NCBI GenBank assembly: GCA_964460665.1 | Contig: CAYWSL010000004.1 | Coordinates: 20,974 to 84,973 of the forward strand | DNA: 64,000 nt | Origin: K23-9 sp964460665 | Lineage (GTDB): Bacteria; Planctomycetota; Planctomycetia; Pirellulales; Pirellulaceae | Direction of reading: 5' to 3' | In this document: piece after piece, positions 8,188 to 17,368 of the stretch | How the letters are laid out: each line of letters opens with the position of its first letter | Position numbering within the stretch: position 1 is the stretch's first letter | Made by a program: the position numbers and the translations under genes | Notes under the pieces: generated by a model | The model's input: the letters and a program-made list of their open reading frames with translations, nothing else | Databases searched by the model: none | What the model was told of the DNA's origin: nothing

Positions 8188-9690
8188 CTATCCGTCCTGG
8201 CCCAACTGATGTTTCATGACTTTTCGCATCACATCCATTGGTGCGTCGCTTCCGGTGAAGTGCTGGAACTGGAGCGCGGCTTGTCGCACAAACATGTCGA
8301 CTCCGGTCACCACAGCCGCACCAGCCTGCTTCGCATTCTGAATCAGCAGCGTTTCTTCCGGATTGTAGATCGTGTCAAACACCACCATCTCTTCACGCAT
8401 GTGGTCGCCGTCGAACGGGCTGGCGTCGACTTTCGGATGCATACCGATCGGTGTGCAGTTAACCAAAATATTGACCGACACATCATGACGCTGATCCCAG
8501 GGCAGAATCTGGCAGCCAAGGTTGTCGTGCAGTGACTGAGCCTTGTCTGGCGACCTGACCGCCACGATCACTTCTGCCCCGCGTTGCCGCAGTCCGAACG
8601 CGATCGCTTTGGCGACGCCACCGCCGCCCAACAACATCGCCGTCTTGCCTTGCAGCGACGTCTTGCCTTGTAGCGACGTGGGTGAAGTTTGCTGGATCCC
8701 AAGTGAATCTTCCAGGCTACCTAGCGCAGCGCTGCAGTCCGTGTTGTGCGCGAACACTTCGCCATCGCGAAACACCAACGTGTTGGTTGCGCCGATTCCC
8801 GTCACGGCTTCATCGGGCTGTGTACAGTGCTCCAGCACCGTCTCTTTGTGCGGGATCGTCACGCTTAGTCCTTCCAACCCCATCGCCCCGCAGTCCGCAA
8901 TGAACTGCGCCAAGTCATCGACGGGTACACGAAGCGGCAGATAGACGCAATCGAGCCCCAAACTCTGATACGACGCATTGTGAATGTGCGGACTGAGACT
9001 GTGGCCTACCGGATCAGCGATCACGCCAAACACCTGTGTGTTGGGGCCGATCTTTTCTTGGCCGTAGATGCTGCTCATCTGGCGGTAACTTAACTGCCCA
9101 GGTGCGATGGTCTTCGATTCAGTGAACGACGCGAAGGTAAACGGTGCGCCAAACTTGGTTGACAAGATTCGTGTCGGCGTCCCGATGTCGCCCATGCACA
9201 GGCCGACCGTCGGCACGGTAGATTCAGCGATCAGCGAAAGCATCCGCACGTTGTCGTGAGTGCATCTTGCCATCGTTGCCAGTTTGACGACGTCCGCATC
9301 CTTGGCCGCCATCGATGCGTGCAAATGCTTTAGATCTGCCGGCGTGCCGCTGAAATCATGAAAACTAACAATGCGTTTGGTATCACCAAAACGAGGAATG
9401 CTGTCGGCAATGTCTTCTTCCAGATCGACATACTCGACGCCTTCGGCAATGGCTGATCGCAGCAGCGTCACACGATCGTCTTCCGAGCCGTCCCATTGGC
9501 CGCCATCTTCCTTGCGCCGGCAAGTGACAATCACGGGCCCGGGGCGATCAGCGACTAAACGTTTCAGGTTCACCGTTCCATTGATGTGATCCAAACGCAG
9601 TTCGACCAGGCGAACACCCTTCTGCACCAAATGCTGGTGCTCCGCGATCATCCGCTTGTGTCGGGATCTTCCAATGCAAACGCAAATCAT
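8188..9690 (-). CDS. aroDE: Bifunctional 3-dehydroquinate dehydratase / shikimate dehydrogenase
   Basis: 500 residues joining two steps of the shikimate pathway: dehydration of 3-dehydroquinate, then NADPH-dependent reduction of 3-dehydroshikimate. Residues 1-215 are a type I (Schiff-base) AroD with the catalytic His in SFHDFSGT and the Lys in VVKLATMA. Residues ~218-495 are AroE: SLSPHIHNASYQ, the Lys in IPHKETV, the Asp in NTDCSAAL and the dinucleotide-binding LLGGGGVAKAI. The fusion order matches the bifunctional enzymes of plants, chlamydiae and planctomycetes. Between the AroE subdomains is a short tandem SLQGKT duplication (18-bp repeat near 8645-8680). No aro neighbours are present; it appears to stand alone. 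Confidence 0.95.
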   Translation of the reverse strand: MICVCIGRSRHKRMIAEHQHLVQKGVRLVELRLDHINGTVNLKRLVADRPGPVIVTCRRKEDGGQWDGSEDDRVTLLRSAIAEGVEYVDLEEDIADSIPRFGDTKRIVSFHDFSGTPADLKHLHASMAAKDADVVKLATMARCTHDNVRMLSLIAESTVPTVGLCMGDIGTPTRILSTKFGAPFTFASFTESKTIAPGQLSYRQMSSIYGQEKIGPNTQVFGVIADPVGHSLSPHIHNASYQSLGLDCVYLPLRVPVDDLAQFIADCGAMGLEGLSVTIPHKETVLEHCTQPDEAVTGIGATNTLVFRDGEVFAHNTDCSAALGSLEDSLGIQQTSPTSLQGKTSLQGKTAMLLGGGGVAKAIAFGLRQRGAEVIVAVRSPDKAQSLHDNLGCQILPWDQRHDVSVNILVNCTPIGMHPKVDASPFDGDHMREEMVVFDTIYNPEETLLIQNAKQAGAAVVTGVDMFVRQAALQFQHFTGSDAPMDVMRKVMKHQLGQDG

Positions 9691-9994
9691 CTCTGTAGCG
9701 CCTTTTCACTTAGTATTCGTGCCTTGAATTTTGCCATTGCGCTACCAGCTCGCGCCCCCGCGCTGGCACTTTCGCGTGCCAAATGATAACGCGATTACCC
9801 ATCATCGAATATCGGCAGCAGAACTCTTCCCCCGCCAAGATGGCCCAACTGTCCGCTGCAACTTTGGATGCTTGCCAAAGTTCAGCCATTCGTTTCCATG
9901 AATGGCGTGGTGTTTTCACTCAAGACGCGAAATTTGCCCGCTCATCCTGTCCGTGTCTCTACAATGCGAGCACTAGGAAATCAGAGACACTTTT
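9691..9994. other. 304-nt divergent intergenic region
   Basis: This separates the aroDE start from the MoxR-like ATPase start and must hold both promoters. Short frames cross it, but none has a convincing start or family. I see no hairpin with a T-tract and no repeat. Confidence 0.6.
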
Positions 9995-11434
9995 ATGGAT
10001 CAGCTAGGTATGAACGCCATCGTGGCACCCCCCCAAGCAAAAACGCTTCAAGAACTAATCGACATTGGCTGGCAATCAAAAACCGTCAAACAAGAACTAC
10101 GCGACAACTTCACGCGGATGTTGGCTGCTGGCGAAGAATTATTTCCAGGGATCGTAGGCTACGACGACACGGTCATTCCCGAGATTAACTTGGCACTGCT
10201 GGCTGGTCACGACATGCTGTTCTTGGGCGAGAAAGGACAAGCGAAAAGCCGCATCATGCGGATGCTAGTTCGGTTCTTGGATGAATGGATTCCGTACATC
10301 GATCATCCCGATCTGCCGATTCACGAAGACCCAACACAACCCATTTCGTCATTGGGACGCCGCCTAGTCGAAGAACATGACGCCAGCGATATCAAGATCG
10401 CTTGGTGGCATCGTGACCAGCGCTATGCCGAACGCCTAAGCCCCGGCACCAAGTTCGCCGACATCATCGGCGAAATTGATCCCGCGAAATTGACTGGCGG
10501 AGTCAGCATGAGCGCCGAAGAGGCGTTGTCGTTCGGACTGATTCCCCGGATGCATCGCGGCATCTTTGCAATGAACGAACTGCCTGAACTGGATGACTTG
10601 GTCCAAGTCGGCTTGTTCAACATTCTTGAAGAACGCGATGTTCAGATTCGTGGTTATCCGATCCAGTTCGACTTGGATTTGGTGATTCTATTTTCGGCTA
10701 ACCCGTCGACTTATAACCGCAGTGGAAAAGTGATCCCACAGTTGAAAGATCGAATCGGCACGATCATTCAAACGCACTATCCCAGCGAACGCGATCAGGG
10801 AATCGAAATCCTACAGCAAGAAATCGGCGACGACTTGGCTGGCGAGTACCCGGTCCAAGTCCCGTTCTTCATGTACCAAATCGTTGAAGAGATCACGAAC
10901 CAAGCACGCTTGAGCAAATACATCGATCAAGCCTCCGGCGTTTCCGCTCGATTTTCACTGGCGAACTTCCGCACGCTCGTCGCATCAGCACGACAGCGCG
11001 GGATCATTCACAACGAACGTCCCGCCGTTCCACGCATCAGCGACTTTGGCCACCTGTATGGTAGCTCGTTGGGTAAATTGGAATTGGATCTGATGGGCAC
11101 TCACCAGATGAGTGAAAAGCAGGTCTTGGATGACGTGATGGCACGAGCGATCAAAATCGTCTTCCAAGAATACGTCGACGAACACGGACTGGGCCACATT
11201 GCGGAGATCTTCCGTGGTGGTGTCCGTGTCGAAGTCGGCGATTTGCTGCCAAGCAAAGAGTATGCCGAGCGACTTCAGCAAGTCCCACCGGCCTGGGATG
11301 CCGCCTTCGAGGTGAACGCGAGCAAAGATGAAGCGGTTCGCGCAAGCTGCGTCGAGTTCGTGTTGGCGGGGCTTTACAGTTTGGACCGGATCAGCCGAGC
11401 CAACCGTCATGGAAAGATCGAGTACGAATTTTGA
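9995..11434 (+). CDS. MoxR / Mg-chelatase-like AAA+ ATPase
   Basis: 479 residues. The AAA+ core starts near residue 50 (GIVGYDDTVIPEINLALLAGHDML). The Walker A is GEKGQAKS at 78-85, with Ala where a Gly is usual before K-S. A Walker B-like segment at ~188 reads GIFAMNELPELDD, and an arginine-finger region follows (LIPRMHRGIF, LKDRIGTII). MoxR-like ATPases pair with von Willebrand A proteins to remodel or metallate client proteins; the client here is unknown. The ATG at 9995 is drawn; one at 10010 (MNAIV) is also possible. The stop overlaps the TTG of the VWA gene by 4 nt, so the two form a coupled pair. Cobalt or magnesium chelatase activity is not implied: no pigment genes are nearby. Confidence 0.88.
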   Translation: MDQLGMNAIVAPPQAKTLQELIDIGWQSKTVKQELRDNFTRMLAAGEELFPGIVGYDDTVIPEINLALLAGHDMLFLGEKGQAKSRIMRMLVRFLDEWIPYIDHPDLPIHEDPTQPISSLGRRLVEEHDASDIKIAWWHRDQRYAERLSPGTKFADIIGEIDPAKLTGGVSMSAEEALSFGLIPRMHRGIFAMNELPELDDLVQVGLFNILEERDVQIRGYPIQFDLDLVILFSANPSTYNRSGKVIPQLKDRIGTIIQTHYPSERDQGIEILQQEIGDDLAGEYPVQVPFFMYQIVEEITNQARLSKYIDQASGVSARFSLANFRTLVASARQRGIIHNERPAVPRISDFGHLYGSSLGKLELDLMGTHQMSEKQVLDDVMARAIKIVFQEYVDEHGLGHIAEIFRGGVRVEVGDLLPSKEYAERLQQVPPAWDAAFEVNASKDEAVRASCVEFVLAGLYSLDRISRANRHGKIEYEF

Positions 11435-13146
11435 GTGATTCGCAGAAGAACTATCGACCTGGCGGTGTGATCCATTCTTATCAGAAGTACGATCCCGTCG
11501 AATTTCCTCCGCCGACTCAGCCGCCGCCGGACCTGGTATCGCCAGCGTTTGAACAAGCGTTGATGTACGGCAGCTATCGCGAGCTGACCGAAGAGGAGCT
11601 CGCCAACGCCGTCCGCTTGGACCCGAGCCAGATTGCTGGACTGGGACCAAGCCTGGACATGCTGCGCGCGATGCTAGAAGAACGCAAACGCAAAATCTTG
11701 GAAACTTACGAAGCCCGCACGGTGCAAAAACGAGCACGCAAAGCGTTCCACAATTCAGCCAAGAACCTGAAGGTTCCCAAGAAACTGCAAAAGACGTATC
11801 AACGCGCCATCAACCAAGAACAACCGTACCTAATGGAAGCGTTGTGGTACCAAGCGGGCGACGATAACGGAAAGCTGGGCCTTGGGATTTTGCAAGTCAC
11901 TCAGCGGATGACCGACAAACACAACATCGCAGAACTTGGCAGTAAATACGAATTCACCGGCACTGAGTCGATGTCTGTTCCGCAGGCGTTGGAGATCAAG
12001 GAAGAACTAGAGAAGATCGACGCACTGCTGAAGCAGCTCGAAGAGGCCGCTAAGAACGCTCAAATCGGCATCATCGATATGGAAATGCTTGGTGAGTTCG
12101 CAGAACCTGGCGACATGGAAACGCTTGAAGAGATGCGTCGCCAGGTCGAGAACATGATTCGTGAACAGGCCGAACGCCAAGGCTTGGAGAAAGATCGCGA
12201 TGGCGGAGGTTTTCGTTTGACCCCGCAGGCCTACAAGATCTTTCAAGGGCGTTTGCTCGAGCGTATCTTCAGCGAACTGGCTCCTTCACGTACCGGTCGC
12301 CATCAAGGTGACGTGGTTGGCGAAGGCGCCGTGGAGTTGCAGCAAACCAAGCCGTATGAATTCGGCGACAGCGTTGCCAACATTGATCTTCCACAGACGG
12401 TCGTCAACGCGCTATTGCGCCAAGGTGACGAGCGACCGATCCGACTGCGCGGTGATGATATCGTCGTCCACAAAACGCGGAATCACCCGAAATGTGCGAC
12501 CGCGGTGATCATGGACATGAGCGGTTCGATGCGATACGACGGCCAGTACATGAACGTCAAACGGATGGCGTTGGCACTGCAAGGATTGATCCAAAGCGAG
12601 TATCCTGGTGATTTTCTACGGTTCATCGAAATGGCCACGTTCGCGAAAGTGCGAGCGTCTGGCGAGATCATTGAACTGATGCCCAAGCCAGTCACGATCC
12701 ATGATCCTTGGGTGCGACTGAAAGCGGACATGAGTGATCCGGAGATTAGCGAGCAGCAGATCCATCCGCACTTCACCAACATTCAACATAGCCTGCACTT
12801 GGCGCGTCAGAACCTAGCGAATTGCGATACGCCGAATCGTCAAATTGTGTTGATCACCGATGGGCTGCCCACCGCGCACTTCGAGGATCAGTTTCTATTC
12901 ATGCTGTATCCACCAGATCCGCAAACCGAAGCCGCGACGATGCGTGAAGCCGCGCTGTGTCAGAAAGAGGGGATCACGATCAACATTTTTCTGATCCCCA
13001 GTTGGTCGCAGAGCGAAGAGGACGTGCGTTTCGCGCATCGTCTGGCAGCAACCACGAAAGGCCGCGTGTTCTTCACCAGCGGCAAAGACCTAGACCGTTT
13101 CGTGTTGTGGGACTACGTCCAAAACCGCCGCGACATCATTGCGTGA
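11431..13146 (+). CDS. von Willebrand factor A domain protein, partner of the upstream ATPase
   Basis: 571 residues if translation starts at the TTG at 11431, which overlaps the ATPase stop as TTGA. The first in-frame ATG (near 11563) would remove a proline-rich N-terminus. Residues ~70-260 are helical and charged. The VWA domain spans ~345-560 with a complete MIDAS start D-x-S-x-S (D362, S364, S366 in MDMSGSM), a later Thr-containing loop, and ITDGLPTAHF. By analogy with ChlD/BchD or RavA-ViaA systems, it would bind metal-dependent ligands while the ATPase drives remodelling. It ends 50 nt before the convergent proS gene. Confidence 0.87.
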   Translation: MSDSQKNYRPGGVIHSYQKYDPVEFPPPTQPPPDLVSPAFEQALMYGSYRELTEEELANAVRLDPSQIAGLGPSLDMLRAMLEERKRKILETYEARTVQKRARKAFHNSAKNLKVPKKLQKTYQRAINQEQPYLMEALWYQAGDDNGKLGLGILQVTQRMTDKHNIAELGSKYEFTGTESMSVPQALEIKEELEKIDALLKQLEEAAKNAQIGIIDMEMLGEFAEPGDMETLEEMRRQVENMIREQAERQGLEKDRDGGGFRLTPQAYKIFQGRLLERIFSELAPSRTGRHQGDVVGEGAVELQQTKPYEFGDSVANIDLPQTVVNALLRQGDERPIRLRGDDIVVHKTRNHPKCATAVIMDMSGSMRYDGQYMNVKRMALALQGLIQSEYPGDFLRFIEMATFAKVRASGEIIELMPKPVTIHDPWVRLKADMSDPEISEQQIHPHFTNIQHSLHLARQNLANCDTPNRQIVLITDGLPTAHFEDQFLFMLYPPDPQTEAATMREAALCQKEGITINIFLIPSWSQSEEDVRFAHRLAATTKGRVFFTSGKDLDRFVLWDYVQNRRDIIA

Positions 13147-13196
13147 CGTTTCACATGGTAAGTCCGGGAACAGTGTGGTCGAACGTGGTTGAGGCG

Positions 13197-14711
13197 TTAG
13201 TACGCTTTCGCGAAGATCCCTTTTTTCTCGGCGGGCTTGCCCGTTAGGAAGCAGGTTCCAGGTTGGTCGTTGTCGTCGCGTGGGATGCATCGAATCGTCA
13301 CCTTTAGCTCTTTCAACAACGGCTCCAGTGAGTCTTCGTCGCTGAAGTGACAGTAGGCGAATCCACCGTGAATCTCCGGGCTTTCAACGTTCTTGGGTGT
13401 AAAGAACGCGCGGAAATCGGCTTCGTTAACAATCTCCACCGTGTTGTCGGATCGAAGCTTGGCAGCGCGATCGTACAAGCCTTGCTGAATCTCGCCCAAG
13501 ATCGACGAGATGCCTGCGACCAATTCGGTGCGGTCCATCCCCGTGCTCTTAGGTTGATCACGACGACCGACGAAGACCGAATTTTTCTCCATGTCTTTCG
13601 GGCCAACTTCCAGTCGAATCGGCACTCCACGTTTGACGTGATACCACTTCTTTTCGCCACCACGAATGTCGCGATCATCGACTTCAACGCGAACCGATGC
13701 GTCCATGAATGACTGGGCTGCCAATTCGTCCTTCAACGTGCTGACGTACTCAAGCACTGCGGCGCGTTGTTCGTCGTTTTTGTAGATCGGCAAAATGACA
13801 ATCTGCGCGGGCGCCAACCGAGGTGGCAGCACGAGGCCGTCGTCGTCGCTATGCGTCATGATCAACGCTCCTACCAGTCGAGTCGAAACGCCCCAGCTGG
13901 TGGTCCAAGCGAATTCGCGTTCGCCGCTTTCGCTTTGGAACATGATCTCTTGAGCCTTGGAAAAGTTCTGCCCCAAGAAGTGGCTGGTGCCGGCTTGCAG
14001 TGCTTTTCGATCTTGCATCATCGCTTCGATCGTCAGCGTATCGACCGCACCTGGGAAGCGTTCCGCAGGTGTCTTGCTGCCGATCGTCACAGGCATCGCC
14101 ATCCAGTTTTCGGCAAAGTCCGCGTAGACGTCGATCATCTGTGCCGTTTCGGCGATCGCTTCTTCGCTGGTTGCGTGAACCGTGTGTCCTTCTTGCCACA
14201 AAAATTCGGCGGTTCGCAAGAACATTCGCGTGCGCATTTCCCAGCGAACGACATTGGCCCACTGGTTAATCAGGATCGGCAAATCGCGGTAGCTCTGAAC
14301 CCACTTGGCGTAAGTCGCACCGATAATGGTCTCGCTGGTTGGGCGAACAATCAGAGGTTCTTCCAGTTTTCCGGCTGGTCGCAGTCCGCCGCTTGGATCG
14401 GGTTCCAACCGATGATGTGTCACGACAGCGCATTCTTTTGCGAAACCTTCCACGTGCTCGGCTTCTTTTTCCAGATAGCTCATTGGAATGAACAGCGGAA
14501 AATAAGCGTTCTGGTGGCCGGTCGCTTTGAACATGTCATCCAAAGCTCGCTGCATGTTTTCCCAAAGTCGGTAGCCCCAAGGCTTGATGACCATGCAGCC
14601 GCGTACCGGCGAAGCTTCGGCAAGATCCGATGCACGAATCACCTGCTGGTACCATTCGGGATAGTCTTCTACGCGGGTCGGTTGGATCGCGGTCTTAGGA
14701 GCTTTGGCCAT
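13197..14711 (-). CDS. proS: Proline--tRNA ligase (eukaryote/archaeal type)
   Basis: 504 residues from the ATG at 14711 (MAKAPKTA). A longer frame to 14807 adds a basic segment unlike the family. Class II motifs are present: motif 2 region NVVRWEMRTRMFLRTAEFLWQEGHT and the activation loop. Proline-specific segments are visible (RPTSETIIGATYAKW, SHFLGQNFSKAQEI). The short form, without the editing insertion of the E. coli enzyme and with a C-terminal extension containing a Cys (CFLTGKPAEKKG), fits the type-3 archaeal/eukaryotic ProRS. It charges tRNA-Pro for translation. It sits downstream of the flagellar operon on the same strand, with 133 nt between; co-transcription is unproven. Confidence 0.95.
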   Translation of the reverse strand: MAKAPKTAIQPTRVEDYPEWYQQVIRASDLAEASPVRGCMVIKPWGYRLWENMQRALDDMFKATGHQNAYFPLFIPMSYLEKEAEHVEGFAKECAVVTHHRLEPDPSGGLRPAGKLEEPLIVRPTSETIIGATYAKWVQSYRDLPILINQWANVVRWEMRTRMFLRTAEFLWQEGHTVHATSEEAIAETAQMIDVYADFAENWMAMPVTIGSKTPAERFPGAVDTLTIEAMMQDRKALQAGTSHFLGQNFSKAQEIMFQSESGEREFAWTTSWGVSTRLVGALIMTHSDDDGLVLPPRLAPAQIVILPIYKNDEQRAAVLEYVSTLKDELAAQSFMDASVRVEVDDRDIRGGEKKWYHVKRGVPIRLEVGPKDMEKNSVFVGRRDQPKSTGMDRTELVAGISSILGEIQQGLYDRAAKLRSDNTVEIVNEADFRAFFTPKNVESPEIHGGFAYCHFSDEDSLEPLLKELKVTIRCIPRDDNDQPGTCFLTGKPAEKKGIFAKAY

Positions 14712-14844
14712 GTCGGCGTTCTTCGGTGAAGTTTTTCGGCTGGTAAATGGGAATTCAATTTCGCGATCGAATCGTCGCTTGCCAAGCCCACACGCAACAA
14801 TCGGCAATCCGAGTGCCGCAGTAGGCGGTATTACGGCGGCCTAG

Positions 14845-15294
14845 CTAAACAGCGTTCTGGCGAACGTACCGGGCCGCGTTGCTTCGATCGTCGTTTTCTC
14901 GCTGCTCAGCGCGTTGCTGATCCGAACGATGCTGGGACAAGTCTTTGTCGCGAAGTACTTCCAATCGCTTCACGTCCAACTGTGCCTGAATCAGCAATTC
15001 TCTTTGTTCCGCCAACTGCTGAGCAAACAAATCACGTTGGTGTTGGCACTGCGACCGTTGATCGTGCAGATACTGACTGCGATCTTCGTTCGTGCTAAGC
15101 GACACAATCGTGACCACACCGGTTCGCGATTGGGCGGCTGTGCGCTGCAGTTGATCGATCTGATCCTGCCAATGAATCAATTGACGATCTAGATTGGCAA
15201 TCCGCGAGATCACTTCAGCGACTTTTCGGCCGATTCTGTCACGCGATTGGATTCGCGTTCGCAACACCGTCGTGTATCGAAACTGAAAACTCAT
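14845..15294 (-). CDS. fliJ: FliJ-like flagellar export chaperone
   Basis: 149 residues, almost wholly charged helix with heptad-like spacing (REQNs, QRELLIQAQLDVKRLEVLRDK), as expected for the FliJ coiled coil that fits into the FliI hexamer. The ATG overlaps the fliI stop by 4 nt (ATGA). FliJ is poorly conserved in sequence, so the call rests on length, coiled-coil character and position as last gene of the fliF-G-H-I-J series. It would work at the cytoplasmic face of the export gate. Confidence 0.75.
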   Translation of the reverse strand: MSFQFRYTTVLRTRIQSRDRIGRKVAEVISRIANLDRQLIHWQDQIDQLQRTAAQSRTGVVTIVSLSTNEDRSQYLHDQRSQCQHQRDLFAQQLAEQRELLIQAQLDVKRLEVLRDKDLSQHRSDQQRAEQRENDDRSNAARYVRQNAV

Positions 15295-16646
15295 GCCGCG
15301 TCACTTTCGATTCGTGAAATCAACTCGCTTTGGCTTTCACTCAGCGGCGTCAGTTCGTCCATGCGCTGGCTCAGGAAGTCCATCAAGCTGGAACGCATGT
15401 CGATGGCACGATCCACACCCGGATCAGTTCCTCGCTGGTAGGCACCGATTGAGATCAGATCCTTGTGCTGACGGTATTCGCTTAAGAGTTTGCGGGCATC
15501 GGCGCAAGCCTGGTACACATCGGCTTCAACCAAATGCGGCTGCAGTCGACTGACGCTATCTAAGACATTGATCGGCGGCCAATGCGCTTCGGCAGCCAAG
15601 CCTCGGTCCAAAGAAATGTGTCCGTCCAATAAACCACGCAAGGCGTCGGCTATCGGATCGTTCATGTCGTCGCCTTCTACCAAAACGGTGTAGAACGCTG
15701 TGATCGATCCTTCGGAAGTGCAGCCCGCGCGTTCTAACAATCTTGGCAGGGCGTTGAACACACTGGGCGGATAACCGCGAGTCGTTGGTGGTTCGCCGGC
15801 TGCCAAACCCAACTCGCGCTGGGCGTACGCGAACCGCGTGACGGAATCCATCAGCAACAAGACGTGTTCGCCGTCTTCGCGAAACGATTCCGCGATCGCC
15901 GTGGCAGTCGATGCGGCTGCAACACGCTGCGCCGCCGGTGCGTCGCTGGTCGCCAACACGATCACGCTGCGTGACCGCGTTTCGGCATCCAAACAACGGT
16001 TCATGAATTCGTTGACTTCGCGGCCCCGTTCGCCAACCATCCCGATCACGATTCGGTCGGCCTTGGTTCCTTTGGCCAACATTCCTAACAGCGTACTTTT
16101 CCCGACTCCTGAACCGGCGAAGATCCCCATCCGTTGGCCTTGGCCGCAGGTGATCATTGAATCGATGGCCCGTACGCCGGTTTGAATCGACGTATCAATT
16201 GGCGGCCTGCCCAACGCCGGGGGTGGTGGGTTCTGAGCGTCAACCAAACGCAGACCACTGGGCAGTGGCTTTCCGTCCAGCGGTCGACCGAGCGCGTCGA
16301 TCACGCGCCCGCACAGCGCAGGTCCGACTCGAACCCGTAACACTGTGTCGATCAGCTTCACGCGATCTCCCGCAGCAACCGAAACCATTGGTTCCAGAGG
16401 CGACAGCACGATCCGGTCACTGTTGAACGCGATCACGCGGGCTAATCGCGACTCGGCTGGTCCATTGAGCGATTGAAAGGGAGTGACTTCGCAGACCGAT
16501 CCCAGTGCGGCCGACATTCCTTCGGCTTCTAAATTGTCACCGCGGATTGCGGCGATGCGTCCGCTGACCTGATTCGTTTCTGCGTCGCCAATCAGCGATC
16601 GAACCGCACGACGCTCAGGCAAGGAAGGAGGATTCAGCTGGCTCAT
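15291..16646 (-). CDS. fliI: Flagellum-specific ATP synthase
   Basis: 451 residues, the usual family length. The Walker A is GSGVGKST in GIFAGSGVGKSTLL (about residues 165-175), preceded by the Q2-like TGVRAIDSMITCGQGQRMGIF. The Walker B is HVLLLMDSVTRFA, followed by PPSVFNALPRLLERAG, all typical of the F1-beta-like export ATPase. FliI hexamerises with FliH and FliJ to prepare export substrates for the flagellar type III gate. The frame overlaps fliH upstream and fliJ downstream, each by 4 nt. Nothing is truncated. Confidence 0.96.
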   Translation of the reverse strand: MSQLNPPSLPERRAVRSLIGDAETNQVSGRIAAIRGDNLEAEGMSAALGSVCEVTPFQSLNGPAESRLARVIAFNSDRIVLSPLEPMVSVAAGDRVKLIDTVLRVRVGPALCGRVIDALGRPLDGKPLPSGLRLVDAQNPPPPALGRPPIDTSIQTGVRAIDSMITCGQGQRMGIFAGSGVGKSTLLGMLAKGTKADRIVIGMVGERGREVNEFMNRCLDAETRSRSVIVLATSDAPAAQRVAAASTATAIAESFREDGEHVLLLMDSVTRFAYAQRELGLAAGEPPTTRGYPPSVFNALPRLLERAGCTSEGSITAFYTVLVEGDDMNDPIADALRGLLDGHISLDRGLAAEAHWPPINVLDSVSRLQPHLVEADVYQACADARKLLSEYRQHKDLISIGAYQRGTDPGVDRAIDMRSSLMDFLSQRMDELTPLSESQSELISRIESDAA

Positions 16647-17326
16647 GATAACATTTCCTCCAAGCGTTCCAGTTGAGCGTTCAAGCCGGCTTGGATTTCG
16701 CCGCCGGTTTGCCGCACGACGACTTCGGTTGGCCCGACAGACAGATCCGGAACGACAAACGTTTTCTCGGGCAATTCATGGGACGACAACATTTCGTCCA
16801 GCGATGACCCCAGCAGGGCAAGGGTTTCTGGGTTCACGGCGACCGTTAACTGACAAGCCGCGCGAGCACTCGTGACGGCTTGCTGCACCCAGCGGACGAT
16901 CATTTGTGGATCCACTGAAAGTTCACGGCGCACGATCCGTTCGGCCGCGGCCAGGGCGACTGTGTTCAATGATTCGGCGTAAGCTTGCATCCATTGCTGG
17001 TGCTGATCGTGAAGTTGATCGACAGCACTTTGCACCATGTCTAAACCGGACTTGGAACGTTCGATCGCGGCTGTTTCGATTCGCTGACTGGCTTCCTGTT
17101 CGGCTTGGCGATGGCCTGCGTCGTATCCGCTCTGGTAGGCTTCCTGGCGAATTCGTTCGGCTTCGATGCGTGCGTCAGCCAACAGTTGTTCGCCTTGACG
17201 CTGAAAGTCGTTCAAACGCTCGCGGCCTTCGTCGGCCAGATCCTGCAAATTGAATCCGGCCAAACCCGAGACGTGCGATCGATTGTCGTCGCCGGTTTCG
17301 GAATCAGATTTGTAGACGGTAGCCAT
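16643..17326 (-). CDS. fliH: FliH-like flagellar ATPase stator/regulator
   Basis: 227 residues. The N-terminal ~60 are acidic and low-complexity. A long helix follows (~35-115) with Ala/Gly-rich spacing (ADARIEAERIRQEAYQSGYDAGHRQAEQ) typical of FliH and its V-ATPase E-subunit relatives. The C-terminal globular part is at ~130-227 (RIVRRELSVDPQMIVRWV, VVRQTGGEIQAGL). FliH binds FliI and restrains its ATPase activity. The call is supported by position between fliG and fliI and by 4-nt coupling to fliI. Confidence 0.88.
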   Translation of the reverse strand: MATVYKSDSETGDDNRSHVSGLAGFNLQDLADEGRERLNDFQRQGEQLLADARIEAERIRQEAYQSGYDAGHRQAEQEASQRIETAAIERSKSGLDMVQSAVDQLHDQHQQWMQAYAESLNTVALAAAERIVRRELSVDPQMIVRWVQQAVTSARAACQLTVAVNPETLALLGSSLDEMLSSHELPEKTFVVPDLSVGPTEVVVRQTGGEIQAGLNAQLERLEEMLS

Positions 17327-17368
17327 CGTAAAGAACTTCTCTGCTGTGATTGGTTTGGACGCGAAGAC

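Noticed and set aside
13767..14729. Long plus-strand frame of 320 codons
   Set aside because: It is antisense to proS and has shadow-like composition.
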